42,926 bases of DNA. Origin: Acidobacteriota bacterium. Its GTDB lineage: Bacteria; Acidobacteriota; Thermoanaerobaculia; Multivoradales; J023. The stretch spans positions 1-42,926 of the forward strand of contig JAJCXO010000054.1 of assembly GCA_029263395.1 (NCBI GenBank). Direction: 5' to 3'. The position numbers and the translations under genes are program-made. The notes below the pieces were generated by a model. The model had not been told where the DNA came from. It was given only the letters and a program-made list of their open reading frames with translations, and ran no database searches. Of the stretch, positions 7,475-15,170 are shown piece after piece; the first letter of the stretch is position 1; each line of letters starts with the position of its first letter.

Positions 7475-8395
7475 TTACTGACAGCATTGCCACATGTAAC
7501 CCTCTAGTTCACAAAAGCAGGGTAAGACATTAGTACAACCAGGAAACAGCACGCGACAGATCGTGTTAGAGCAGCAGCTCAAGCCCAACCCCTGTTGGCC
7601 ACAGAGGATGTCGGCAGTTCTGGACGCTGATTCACAGCATCCCGTAGCATTACCGCGCAAACTTTGCGCGAATCCCGTTACAACTGGGTGGCCAGAACCT
7701 ATCCCACAAAAGCGACTGTACGAGGGACAGCGCGTTACCAGATCCCAAGCCGAAGACTCATCTAGAAGCAACTGATCGAACCCAGCGCCGCCGCCCGGTT
7801 CCTCGCCCGGTTCCTTGACCGGTTCCTCGCTATCGATAATTTTGCGAGCCTTGATCTCAACAAGCGTCATGAAACCGAAGCGCCGATTGTCGAGCCCTAA
7901 CTGCTCGATGCTCTTGTCGGTGCCCGTTACCGTCATTTGCTGACTTCTACAGTCGGCTATCCACGCATCGGTGTCCACCTCTGGCCCCACAGGGGGCACT
8001 TGCGCATAACACTTTGGAACCTGGATTTTGTAAGAGTCTCCGCCTTCGTGGTGAAATGTAGTGGAGTTCTCCACCTCATCGATCCGAAAACGCACAACAT
8101 CGCCGGCCTCAGTGACTAACCCGATCTCAGTGAGCCCTTTTGACGGGTAACGGATCTCGACGATACCCAGCGGCAAACCCTCGGTATCGAAAGCATGCGC
8201 GACAAGCAACCACTCGCTCCGGTTGTCGGGTGGCCCCTCGCGGCGAAGAGTCATCGAACCTAGCCCCGCGTCTCGCTCCTCGATGTGGTCCATCGATATC
8301 ACCCCATACTCTCGCGGGTGTGGGTGTCCATGCTGGCCATTGGCCGGCATCGCAAACAACAACAAAAACGCAACAGCTAAAAGTCTCGGACTCAT
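7475..8395 (-). CDS. Hypothetical secreted protein with Cys-rich tail, 306 aa
   Basis: The ATG at 8395 is chosen over a GTG six codons upstream because AGAGGGG lies 7-9 bases before it and it begins a signal peptide directly (MSPRLLAVAFLLLFAMPANG). The central region (about 45-150) is beta-rich and lacks a recognised domain. A Glu/Pro/Gly linker (PVKEPGEEPGGG) separates it from a C-terminal domain with about a dozen Cys (GCCESAS, SCCSNTICR, CFCELEG, WQCCQ end), which suggests a disulfide-stabilised extracellular module. It sits between the RHH/DUF6884 remnant and a frameshifted gene on the same strand. No function can be assigned. Confidence 0.65.
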   Translation of the reverse strand: MSPRLLAVAFLLLFAMPANGQHGHPHPREYGVISMDHIEERDAGLGSMTLRREGPPDNRSEWLLVAHAFDTEGLPLGIVEIRYPSKGLTEIGLVTEAGDVVRFRIDEVENSTTFHHEGGDSYKIQVPKCYAQVPPVGPEVDTDAWIADCRSQQMTVTGTDKSIEQLGLDNRRFGFMTLVEIKARKIIDSEEPVKEPGEEPGGGAGFDQLLLDESSAWDLVTRCPSYSRFCGIGSGHPVVTGFAQSLRGNATGCCESASRTADILCGQQGLGLSCCSNTICRVLFPGCTNVLPCFCELEGYMWQCCQ

Positions 8396-8456
8396 TTCTA
8401 GCCCCTCTCTCACCTTGGGTATTGGAGTCTGCCGTCTCCGGGTTTGTTCTGTTTCT

Positions 8457-9028
8457 TTACTTGCTGCCGGTCAGCGTCCCTCGTATCGCGTCGAGGCGTT
8501 CATCAGCGATACACACCGCCTCGTAGGCGGATATCTGTTGCAGCCGCTGCCAGAGATCGGCAAACCGCAAGCCGGATTCGCGCCACTCTTCGGTCGACTC
8601 GAAGTTATTGAAATACGGCCGTAAGTCGGCGCCTGGTACCGCTGCACAATGCGAACACCGCACGGCGCTCGAAACGATAGTCGAGCAGATTCCAAAACGG
8701 CGAATAGACCTTGCGGGTTGATACAGATTCCCACAGATTCGAGTGCGGCCCAGTCTGTCGAGATCTCGCCCCACTTAGGTACAGGCCCATTCTGAGCCCC
8801 CCAGCGCGGCGTATGGCTGACCGGCGTCAGTACCGCATCGTCGGCCTGGACTACCGGCATACTTGGCGCCAAGACGTCAACGTCGAGGCGTCGCACGTCG
8901 CCAGCCTCACGGGGCAACAGGGCGCCCACGGAAAAAACCCACCGGTTGCCGTGCTGGTCTAACGCGCAAGCTGTAGTTATTAGCATTCTGCTTTTCATCC
9001 TATCGCCGAAATTTTGCCAAGTCATCAC
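8457..9028 (-). pseudogene. Hypothetical gene with probable frameshift(s)
   Basis: A GTG at 9028, preceded by AAGGAG with 8-base spacing, opens a frame reading NRWVFSVGALLPREAGDVRR and continuing to about residue 130 (GICINPQGLFAVLESA). The last third in that frame is Pro/Ser/Arg-rich and looks non-coding. A second frame over the same bases gives an amphipathic, protein-like tail (FESTEEWRESGLRFADLW, YEAVCIADERLDAIRG) ending at 8457. A short third-frame stretch (FWNLLDYRFERRAVFAL) between them also looks coding. The simplest reading is one gene of about 190 codons with one or two indels between 8590 and 8720. Function unknown. Confidence 0.45.
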
Positions 9029-9223
9029 AAGTCGATCTCCTTCCCCTTCCCTTACGGCCGGGGCAATATATTTATGGATAGATCGAGCTTAGCGAATAAA
9101 TTCCTCCATAACAGATCAATTTACCATTCCAAACGGTCGGTAAATCAGGAGTCCACGACTGTACAATATGCAAATAGGGCGTTTCTACGAGAAATCGCTT
9201 ACCTACCGGTAGGACTGTCGACT

Positions 9224-10328
9224 TTATTTCTTGCGCGATCGACAACAGCCGCCAGGGCCGATGCGAGACTCGACCATCTGGCGAGTCTTCGTCGAGATCT
9301 CCTCGCTAAGCTCACCCGCTTGGATCGCCTCAATCCAGATTCTGAGTACAGCGATAGCTTCGCGGTCTGACTTCAGCGCTTGGACATGCTCAAACGCATC
9401 TTCAGCAACTGCGGCAGCTGCGTCGAAGTCTCGAAAGTAGCAATGCGCGGCGGCAAGGTCGATGGAAACCAACACGATCTCATAGGGTAGGGCCAGTCGG
9501 ACGAATCCACGCCGAGATATTTCTAGAGCGCGGATAGCTCTTGGATGCATCCCAAGCTTCCACCACAACAGGCCCTCGACCCAACCGAGTTTATGCCGTG
9601 GCACACCATCAACTCTCGGCCTTAATAGCGTGCGCGCCTCACGCACCTGAGCAAGGCCACCTTCTAGAGCTGAATGAATTGGCATCGAGGATAAAGTTGC
9701 GTGGGCGAGATTGTGCACAGCTGTATGATGGATGCGGGCGCATCTTGCTGAGAGTTTGGGTCGAGAGAGTGCTATTGCTTCACCGTGGCAAGGAATAGCC
9801 TCAGAAAATTTCTTACTTTCGTTTAGTACGTAGCCGAATCTAGCCAAAGCCTCGGCGAGATCACCAGTATTCCCCTCCTGCTTTCTAAAGGTAGTAACAG
9901 CAGATCGGGCCAAATCGTCTGCCTCATCTAGCCGTTGCTGACAAGCTCTCAACATCGCCTTTCGGCTACTAATCTCAGCATGTACGGTAAGAGGGACAGC
10001 TCTAGCTAGAGCTGGCTATCTTGTGCGCAGTGCAATAGCTGAGCTCGGCCTCGCTGTATCGGCCTGTCGATCTGAGCGCGCCAGCCAACACAGCATGGCC
10101 CATTGCCAATCCCTCAGACCATTCAGGGGTAACTAACAGAGCCAAATCTGGAGCGACCTCGGCCCAGCGGAACCCATTCCAAGGATTGTCAAATAACAGT
10201 CCGTCGACGTACTCAAGATACAGGCAAAAAAAGCTCTTTCGGCGATAGGCTCGACGCCTAAGTAAATGCGCCGGATCGTCGGACATTTCACGAAGCAGAC
10301 GTTTTGCGCGGCTCTTTGACTGACTCAC
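9224..10328 (-). pseudogene. TPR-repeat protein, single frameshift
   Basis: Two minus-strand frames join into one TPR protein. The N-terminal part (GTG at 10328) reads SDDPAHLLRRRAYRRKSFF and VLAGALRSTGRYSEAELSY and stops at about 10002. The next frame carries ARAVPLTVHAEISSRKAMLR and then MLRACQQRLDEADDLARSAV through to 9224. The break falls in a palindromic AGCTCTAGCTAGAGCT tract near 10,000-10,015. The joined product would be about 367 residues of helical repeats with no catalytic domain, so it is probably a scaffold or regulatory protein. It is preceded by an intrinsic terminator and a short ORF. Whether the shift is biological or a sequencing indel cannot be told here. Confidence 0.65.
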
Positions 10329-10346
10329 GATGTTGAGAGATTAGAC

Positions 10347-10380
10347 AAAAAAGGGCACGCAGGGGAAGACCTGCGCGCCC
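10347..10380 (-). terminator. Rho-independent terminator / possible attenuator
   Basis: On the minus strand a GC-rich hairpin (stem GGGCGCGCAGG with CCTGCGTGCCC, one mismatch, 6-base loop) is followed by TTTTTT. It lies 20 nt downstream of the 19-codon ORF at 10400-10459 and 19 nt upstream of the TPR gene start, so it either ends the short transcript or attenuates the TPR gene. Confidence 0.75.
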
Positions 10381-10399
10381 AAAAAGCAACTCAAGAAAT

Positions 10400-10459
10400 C
10401 TAACCGGATGGTATGAGCGATGGGCCGCTCCCTGCACGTACTGCTGTAGAAACAAGCAT
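10400..10459 (-). CDS. Candidate 19-aa short ORF before terminator
   Basis: ATG at 10459 is preceded by AAGGGG at good spacing, and the peptide MLVSTAVRAGSGPSLIPSG ends at TAG. Size, a strong ribosome-binding site and the terminator just downstream suggest a leader or small signalling peptide. No family is recognised and translation is unproven. Confidence 0.35.
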   Translation of the reverse strand: MLVSTAVRAGSGPSLIPSG

Positions 10460-10605
10460 TCCGCACCCCTTCTGATCGCGATCACCGGTCGCGAAATTGC
10501 GACTCGGTGTCAAACGAACCACTTTTCGGAGTTTTAGCCTACCGATCGGTCGGCTGTTTTTCGTAGAAATGCCGTAACTCTTCTCGGTAGTCTTTTCCCC
10601 TACCG

Positions 10606-10953
10606 ATGAACAGCAGGAAGACAAGCCCCGAAACGACGCAAGCTCTACTCGCCAGCCTTGAAACGCTCGCGAGTGAGTGCCCGTCTGATGCTCTCTTGAG
10701 CTACACCGTCACGACGTGGCTCAACAGCCCAGCTCGGCCCGATCTCTTGGCACTGTCCGCTCGATGGGGGATCGAGGATGAGCAACTCGCGGCCACCGTG
10801 GCGAGCACGGCCACAGGGCTCGACACCATCGAACGGCGGCGAGCTGGCTGGCGAACATCTCGCCAAGTCATCGGCGACCAGGCGCCGGAGAGCGTAAAAA
10901 AGTGTGGGGCAATCCGGATGGCGGACCATCACTCCGCATTTTGGAGAGGATGA
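10606..10953 (+). CDS. Hypothetical protein, 3' end replaced by repeat sequence
   Basis: The first 95 residues are helical and protein-like (TQALLASLETLASECPSDAL, DLLALSARWGIEDEQLAATV), with a codon pattern typical of coding DNA. The last 20 residues are encoded by the 24-bp IS terminal repeat at 10888 and adjacent bases, so the native C-terminus has been lost. No Shine-Dalgarno sequence is evident before the ATG. No domain recognised. Confidence 0.4.
   Translation: MNSRKTSPETTQALLASLETLASECPSDALLSYTVTTWLNSPARPDLLALSARWGIEDEQLAATVASTATGLDTIERRRAGWRTSRQVIGDQAPESVKKCGAIRMADHHSAFWRG
10888..10911 (+). repeat. 24-bp IS terminal repeat, copy 2
   Basis: Identical in sequence to the reverse complement of 6891-6914. 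It truncates the gene at 10606. Confidence 0.75.
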
Positions 10954-11043
10954 AAATCCGGGGGCACAATGGTCGTACGGTGCTCTCGGAACCCATGTGC
11001 CAGTCGCCTGAATCGAAAAGTGCCCCGGCTTTTTCATGCTCTC
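10944..11043. mobile_element. MITE-like element, copy A (100 bp)
   Basis: Both ends carry inward-facing versions of the same terminal motif: GAGAGGATGAAAATCCGGGG at left, and at right the reverse complement of GAGAGCATGAAAAAGCCGGG. The whole segment matches copy B at 13137-13235 in inverted orientation with few mismatches. There is no coding capacity. The ends resemble the 24-bp ISKra4-associated repeat, so it is likely a non-autonomous derivative. Confidence 0.75.
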
Positions 11044-11063
11044 CTAGTTGGACCAGCGGGGGC

Positions 11064-11155
11064 ATTTGAAGTCGAGTAGCCCGAGGGGATTTCTCCCCCC
11101 AGGCCCTCACAGATCCGGACGTGCGGAACTCCCGCATCCGGCTCCTTGGGTCACG
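11064..11155 (-). ncRNA. Group II intron 3' end (domains V and VI), fragment
   Basis: On the minus strand, 11144 down to 11111 is a 34-nt domain V-like hairpin: GAGCCGGATGCGG, a GAGT loop, then CCGCACGTCCGGATCT. It has the AGC triad at the start and the two-base bulge expected of the catalytic domain. It is followed by GTGAGGGCC and a GC-rich stem (11064-11110) that fits domain VI and the 3' boundary near CTCGAC. No intron-encoded reverse transcriptase or 5' domains are present upstream, where the peptidase-like gene begins its 3' end at 11193. This is a truncated, non-splicing remnant. Confidence 0.7.
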
Positions 11156-11192
11156 GATTCGCTCCTCGGCGATAGGGGGTGAGCAATCCGCT

Positions 11193-12998
11193 TCATGGCA
11201 CGGCATGGTGCTCTTCCAGCCAGCTCAGGCGTGCCGCAAGACGATCGCGTAGCGCCTGATCACCGGTGATTGCGATCGCCTCATCGAAGAATCTCAAGGC
11301 CTCTTCGATCCGGCCCTCGTCGAACGCCTTGCCGGCTGCTTGCAGGGCCTCGGCACGGTCGATCTCTTCTAGCGCCCAGAGCCGCGCCTCCTCGGCATCG
11401 CGGCCGATGATCGATCGTTCCAGGCGTCGCGCGCGGGCGAAGTCCTCGTTCTTGAGATACAGCTGAATCAAGATCGAGCGCAACTCGTCGCGATCCGGCA
11501 GCCAGCCCCGCGCCTTTTGCAGGGCGACGATGCCCGGTTGCGGATCGACCTCGCCGAAACGATACGCATAGCCCAAGAGCACCCGCGGCTCGGCGAATTC
11601 GCGATCGCGATCGACCGCTCCTCGGAGCACTTCTCGAGCCGTAGCGGCGAGCTCGTCGACTGCCAATATTGCCTCGTCACACGTCAGCGCGTTGACTGGT
11701 AAGGGTGCGGCGTTCACCGGCAACGGTCCGCCGAGGAGGATTCCCCGCGCCGCTTCCGGCACGATACGAGCGAGCAGATGCCGACCGTATCGGAGGTAGG
11801 TCAATGCATCCGCCGGACCGATCTCGAGTGCATCCTGGAAGAACAGCTCGGCCTCTTCCAGGCGCCCATCTAACGCGCGCAGGAGAGCCAGGCCGGCGAG
11901 CGCTTCGGCGTGCTCAGGCCGTCGTTCGAGCGCTTCGACGAAGAAACCCTCGGCACCTTCGAGGTGCCCCAGCTGCAGCAACAAGTTGCCGAGATGAAAC
12001 AACACCTCGTCCGGCGGCAGCGGCTCACTGACCGGTTCCTCCGGCGTTTCGAGCTCGCCCAGATCGAGACGCGTCACCGGGAAGTCTTCGCCGAGCTCAT
12101 AGGCGCCCGGCGTCGCCGGCAGCGCCGACTCGGCATGGGCGCGCAGCGTCTCCTCGAGTTGGTCGAGATGGAGATCGAAGGCGTTCTCGAAGGCGTCATC
12201 GGGGTCTTCGCCGTTGCGCAGGCGAACCAGGTAGTCGGCGAGCTGGTCGAGGCGCTCGGTGCCACTAGTGAGCAGGTAGTGCACCAAGGTCCATGACATG
12301 GCGTAGAAACCGTCGGCACGGCGAATGTGGGAGCCGGACTCACCGGCCAACACTTCGCGTAGTGAGAAGTCGTGTGACAGAAACCGGACTTTGCGGTCTG
12401 CGTCGTCAGCTTGCAGCCAGCGGGCATGGCGCAAAATCGGCCGGCCGAGATAGACCGAATCATCTTCGATAGCGAGGGTGCTGTAGTACTCCGCCATCCC
12501 TTCGTGGAACCAGCGCGGCACCCGGTCAAAGTTGTGCGCTACCAGGTAGTGCACGAACTCGTGATAGATCACTGCGAGCCCCGGCCCCTCCCCGACGCTG
12601 GCGTCGAGGGTCAGGAAGTTGCGATCCGGGTGTCTCAGGAAGTACCCCTGAGTCGAGCCGTTCGACCCATCCGGAATCGGCTTGAACGGCGCATAGCTGT
12701 GACGATCGCGAAAAGCGATGAACGTTGTCGGCACCACCGAGCGTAGCTCGAGCTGCGGAGCCAGGGTGGCGAAGGCACTCCGAAAAACCTCCAGTCGACG
12801 AACCAGCTCTTCCCCTCTCTCAGGATCCGCGTCGGTTAGCAGGACGAAGTGGCGCGAGCTCACCGAGTGCCAGGAGCCCAATTCGATCTCGCGCTGCTGT
12901 CCCGCGAGCGGTGGAGCCAACCCAACGGCCAACAGGGCGGTGATCCAAGGGAAGGTGAAGTGTCGGAGAAGAGGCGAAATACAACGTAATGACAACAT
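11193..12998 (-). CDS. Secreted gluzincin-type peptidase-like TPR protein, 601 aa
   Basis: The ATG at 12998 follows AGGAGG with about 10-base spacing and starts a signal peptide ending near LAGQ (about residue 33). The N-terminal domain (about 40-300) contains HEFVH (H146 to H150) followed by FHEGMAEYYS, a zinc-metallopeptidase arrangement of HExxH plus a downstream Glu ligand, as in DUF1570-type proteins. The C-terminal half (about 330-590) is TPR repeats (LFHLGNLLLQLGHLEGAEGF, EEALRFFDEAIAI). A 7-residue tandem duplication, PLPVNAA then PLPVNAL, sits between repeats. The gene and an intron remnant lie between inverted MITE copies A and B, so the block may have moved or been inverted as a unit. 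Substrate unknown; location outside the cytoplasmic membrane. Confidence 0.8.
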   Translation of the reverse strand: MLSLRCISPLLRHFTFPWITALLAVGLAPPLAGQQREIELGSWHSVSSRHFVLLTDADPERGEELVRRLEVFRSAFATLAPQLELRSVVPTTFIAFRDRHSYAPFKPIPDGSNGSTQGYFLRHPDRNFLTLDASVGEGPGLAVIYHEFVHYLVAHNFDRVPRWFHEGMAEYYSTLAIEDDSVYLGRPILRHARWLQADDADRKVRFLSHDFSLREVLAGESGSHIRRADGFYAMSWTLVHYLLTSGTERLDQLADYLVRLRNGEDPDDAFENAFDLHLDQLEETLRAHAESALPATPGAYELGEDFPVTRLDLGELETPEEPVSEPLPPDEVLFHLGNLLLQLGHLEGAEGFFVEALERRPEHAEALAGLALLRALDGRLEEAELFFQDALEIGPADALTYLRYGRHLLARIVPEAARGILLGGPLPVNAAPLPVNALTCDEAILAVDELAATAREVLRGAVDRDREFAEPRVLLGYAYRFGEVDPQPGIVALQKARGWLPDRDELRSILIQLYLKNEDFARARRLERSIIGRDAEEARLWALEEIDRAEALQAAGKAFDEGRIEEALRFFDEAIAITGDQALRDRLAARLSWLEEHHAVP

Positions 12999-13103
12999 GG
13001 CAAGAGATCCTCCTCGAAGGCTACCGTCATCGACAGCAGGGCCATCATAACACGACGCGCCAACGCGCGAGGTCACTCGAAGTGTCTGAATCGATCCCAA
13101 TAG

Positions 13104-13127
13104 GAGAGCATAAAAAAGTGTGGGGCA
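13104..13127 (+). repeat. 24-bp IS terminal repeat, copy 3
   Basis: One mismatch from copies at 6891 and 10888. It lies 9 bp before MITE copy B, mirroring the arrangement at copy A. Confidence 0.75.
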
Positions 13128-13136
13128 CCTGGCTCC

Positions 13137-13235
13137 GAGAGCATGAAAAAGCCGAGGCACTTTTGATTCAGGCGGCAGGCACATGGGTTCCGAGAGCACC
13201 GTACGACCATTGTGCCCCCGGATTTTCATGCTCTC
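13137..13235. mobile_element. MITE-like element, copy B (99 bp)
   Basis: Inverted counterpart of 10944-11043 with terminal GAGAGCATGAAAA on both ends facing inward. The two copies bracket about 2.1 kb containing the intron fragment and the peptidase-like gene. Confidence 0.75.
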
Positions 13236-13331
13236 TGCCATTGGGGGTGTCGGTAACGAACATGTCATGAAGTGCAAAACGCGGGCTTTCCCGTGCCCGA
13301 TTGAGTGTCCAGTAGACGGAGTGGAGACAAA

Positions 13332-13353
13332 GAAGCTGTCATTTGGGGCCAAA
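13332..13353. repeat. 22-bp repeat shared with 2745-2766 (inverted)
   Basis: Matches the reverse complement of 2745-2766 at 21 of 22 bases. It lies just beyond the end of the resolvase remnant and may be an end of a larger, decayed element. Confidence 0.6.
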
Positions 13354-13377
13354 AAACTCTCTCAACATAATGGTGGG

Positions 13378-13861
13378 CTATCTCATCTGGCAGAACGGTT
13401 TCAACCTAACTTCATTTCTTCGCGCTTCGCTCGAATGTCTTGGCCGCCCGCCTTTGCGACCTCGAGTTCTGGCAGCTGCCAAACCGGCTCGTGTTCGCTC
13501 CTGGATAAGTCGGCGCTCAAACTGGGCCAGGGCCGAGAAGATCATGAACATCAGCTCGCCACTAGCGGTCGTCGTATCGATGGCCCCATCCTGAATCGAT
13601 CGGAAATCCACACCACGATCACGAAGTTCGGTGACGAGGGTCACGAGGTGGCTCATCGATCGGCCGAGCCGATCCAGACGCCACACGACTAGAGTGTCTC
13701 CGCCCACCAAGTCAGCGAGGCAGGCGTCGAGACCGGGTCGGGCGGCGCGAACTCCCGACACCTTGTTCGGCGTGGCAACCAGCCTGGGCTAGAGCGTCGA
13801 GCTGTAGCTCGAGCTCCTGGTCGCTGGTGCTGACTCGGGCATAGCCCAGTGTTCGACTCAT
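13378..13861 (-). pseudogene. Serine resolvase/invertase, frameshifted
   Basis: The N-terminus starts at ATG 13861 and reads MSRTLGYARVSTSDQELELQ, with the catalytic Ser in the YARVSTSDQ motif. After GCHAE the frame shifts, with apparent loss of a few codons, and the rest continues as SGVRAARPGLDACLADL, LVVWRLDRLGRSMSHL and ALAQFERRLIQERTRAGL. These cover the remaining resolvase-domain motifs and helix E. The tail (GRKGGRPRHSS) leads into a short region where the DNA-binding helix-turn-helix is incomplete. The gene would have served cointegrate resolution for a Tn3-like transposon. Upstream DNA contains a candidate crossover site at 13980-14009. Confidence 0.8.
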
Positions 13862-14265
13862 TCTCGCTTACCTTGGTTCTGGTTGGGTTCTTGGGACTTT
13901 CTTACTCGAGACGAGTTTACGAAACTATGCGAGGGCGAGAAACCAAGGTTCTTCGATCCCTCGGGCTTGGCGTTGAATCTGTCTCGAAAAAGGGTCCTTT
14001 TCTGAGACAGCGGGATCCGCTCGTGACGACTTCACCAACCCTGCCAGCCCACCCGATGGGAAGCCTCGAGAACTCCAGATTGGATGAAACCGTTGTGTTT
14101 CGTCGGTGGTCCAAGACGGCATCTCACCCCTGGTAGCCTTCGGCGACCATGCGGCGGTCGCTTTCTCCGACAGCGATAAACCCCCCGATGCCATTTAGGA
14201 ACGGGCTCCTTGATATTCAGCCCAAACGAGGCTGTTGCACTCCTACAACTCGGCTGACGGCATCG
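13862..14265. other. Spacer with candidate res region; no gene seen
   Basis: No frame in this 404-bp stretch looks coding. It lies directly upstream of the resolvase remnant, the usual position of a res site, and contains the 30-bp palindrome at 13980-14009. The remainder up to the GIDE gene holds nothing I recognise. Confidence 0.45.
13980..14009. other. Candidate resolvase crossover site
   Basis: A 30-bp imperfect palindrome starting TGTCTCGAAAAAGG and ending CTGAGACA, located 119 bp upstream of the resolvase start. It resembles 3106-3135. Assignment is by position and symmetry only. Confidence 0.45.
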
Positions 14266-15066
14266 TCATAGGATCAGTAGCAACAGACCGAGCACACCGC
14301 AGACGATCGCGGCGCGACGCATGATTTTTGCTCCGGAGTCAGCTTCACGCAGCAGTTGATCGCGATTTTTAGTGCTGATGAGCAGCTGGCCGTCGACGGG
14401 TCGAGCAATCTTCAGCTCGCCACCAGGGTCGGTGACTTCGCCGAGGATAAAAACCTCTTGGTCCACCGCAATCGCCTGTTCCTCGAAGCGATAGCCGAGG
14501 GTTTTCGAGTCGCCAGCGATGGGCTGACTGGGGACGTCGAGGGCAAATTGGCCGAGACGCAAACTTTGTGGCCCCGCGTTGGCAGGCTCGAATCGGGAGA
14601 TCGTCTTTTCGGCCGTGAAGGTGGCTCCCGCTGGGTCGACGTCGAGCTGGCCGGTGGCGTCTTCGATCATGAAGCTGACGTCGCGCTGGCTGTTGGCCAG
14701 CTGATCGCTGGTGCGCTGAGTCTGGGGAGCGTTACGGGTCTGGGGAGCGTTACGGTTCGACGAGCCGCGGCTCTGAGGACGGGCCTCCTCGCGCTCGCGT
14801 CGGACACTCATCGAGTAGTACACCGATTGCACCTCGCCGAGCTCCGAAACCAGGGGTTCGGCGCACCGCACTTTGCCTTGGATAGCGGCCGCGAAGTGCA
14901 GCGATCCTGGTCCAAGACCCTCCGTCATCGAAACGGCGAGTTGTCTCAAGTGGTCTACCGTGCAGACTTCAGTCGAGGCGATCAGACCGAGCTTGCGCTC
15001 TTTGGAGCGGTGACCGTAGAACAGACCGCCGGCCGCAGCCAGCAGCAAAAGGCCAACGAACCACAT
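14266..15066 (-). CDS. GIDE-domain membrane protein (bacterial MULAN-like), 266 aa
   Basis: An N-terminal membrane segment (residues about 2-18, FVGLLLLAAAGGLFYG) and a C-terminal one (about 250-266, AAIVCGVLGLLLLIL) enclose a soluble domain. Within it IQGKVRCAEPLVSELGEV and VYYSMSV, then SFMIEDATGQLDVDPAGA and GYRFEEQAIAVDQEVFILGE, follow the pattern of the GIDE domain (PF12483) found in mitochondrial E3 ligase MUL1/MAPL and in many bacterial proteins. No RING domain is present, so E3 ligase activity is not implied. An 18-bp duplication produces RNAPQT twice in a linker. The gene is divergent from the S1-domain gene with a short shared promoter region (15067-15170). Role in bacteria unknown. 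Confidence 0.75.
   Translation of the reverse strand: MWFVGLLLLAAAGGLFYGHRSKERKLGLIASTEVCTVDHLRQLAVSMTEGLGPGSLHFAAAIQGKVRCAEPLVSELGEVQSVYYSMSVRREREEARPQSRGSSNRNAPQTRNAPQTQRTSDQLANSQRDVSFMIEDATGQLDVDPAGATFTAEKTISRFEPANAGPQSLRLGQFALDVPSQPIAGDSKTLGYRFEEQAIAVDQEVFILGEVTDPGGELKIARPVDGQLLISTKNRDQLLREADSGAKIMRRAAIVCGVLGLLLLIL
14720..14755. repeat. 18-bp exact tandem duplication inside coding sequence
   Basis: GTCTGGGGAGCGTTACGG occurs twice head to tail, in frame, encoding a repeated RNAPQT hexapeptide in the GIDE protein. Confidence 0.9.
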
Positions 15067-15170
15067 CAGGCGGCGTCCTGCCGTTGGGCAACTGTAGGGG
15101 CTTGCATGGCGATTAGTTTAGCACTTCGAGCGGTGTGTTCTTGGACCCGTGGGTGGGGTAGACTGCGGAG

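Noticed and set aside
10535-10562. Plus-strand hairpin followed by TTTTT, a possible terminator
   Set aside because: The hairpin is plausible (AGCCTACC GATC GGTCGGCT) but there is no plus-strand gene upstream to terminate, so it is not annotated.
12999-13352. Upstream extension of the TPR peptidase frame through MITE copy B
   Set aside because: The extension is made of repeat DNA; the start at 12998 has AGGAGG and a signal peptide.
13849-14136. Plus-strand 95-codon open frame upstream of the resolvase
   Set aside because: No ribosome-binding site or recognisable domain; it lies over the probable res region.
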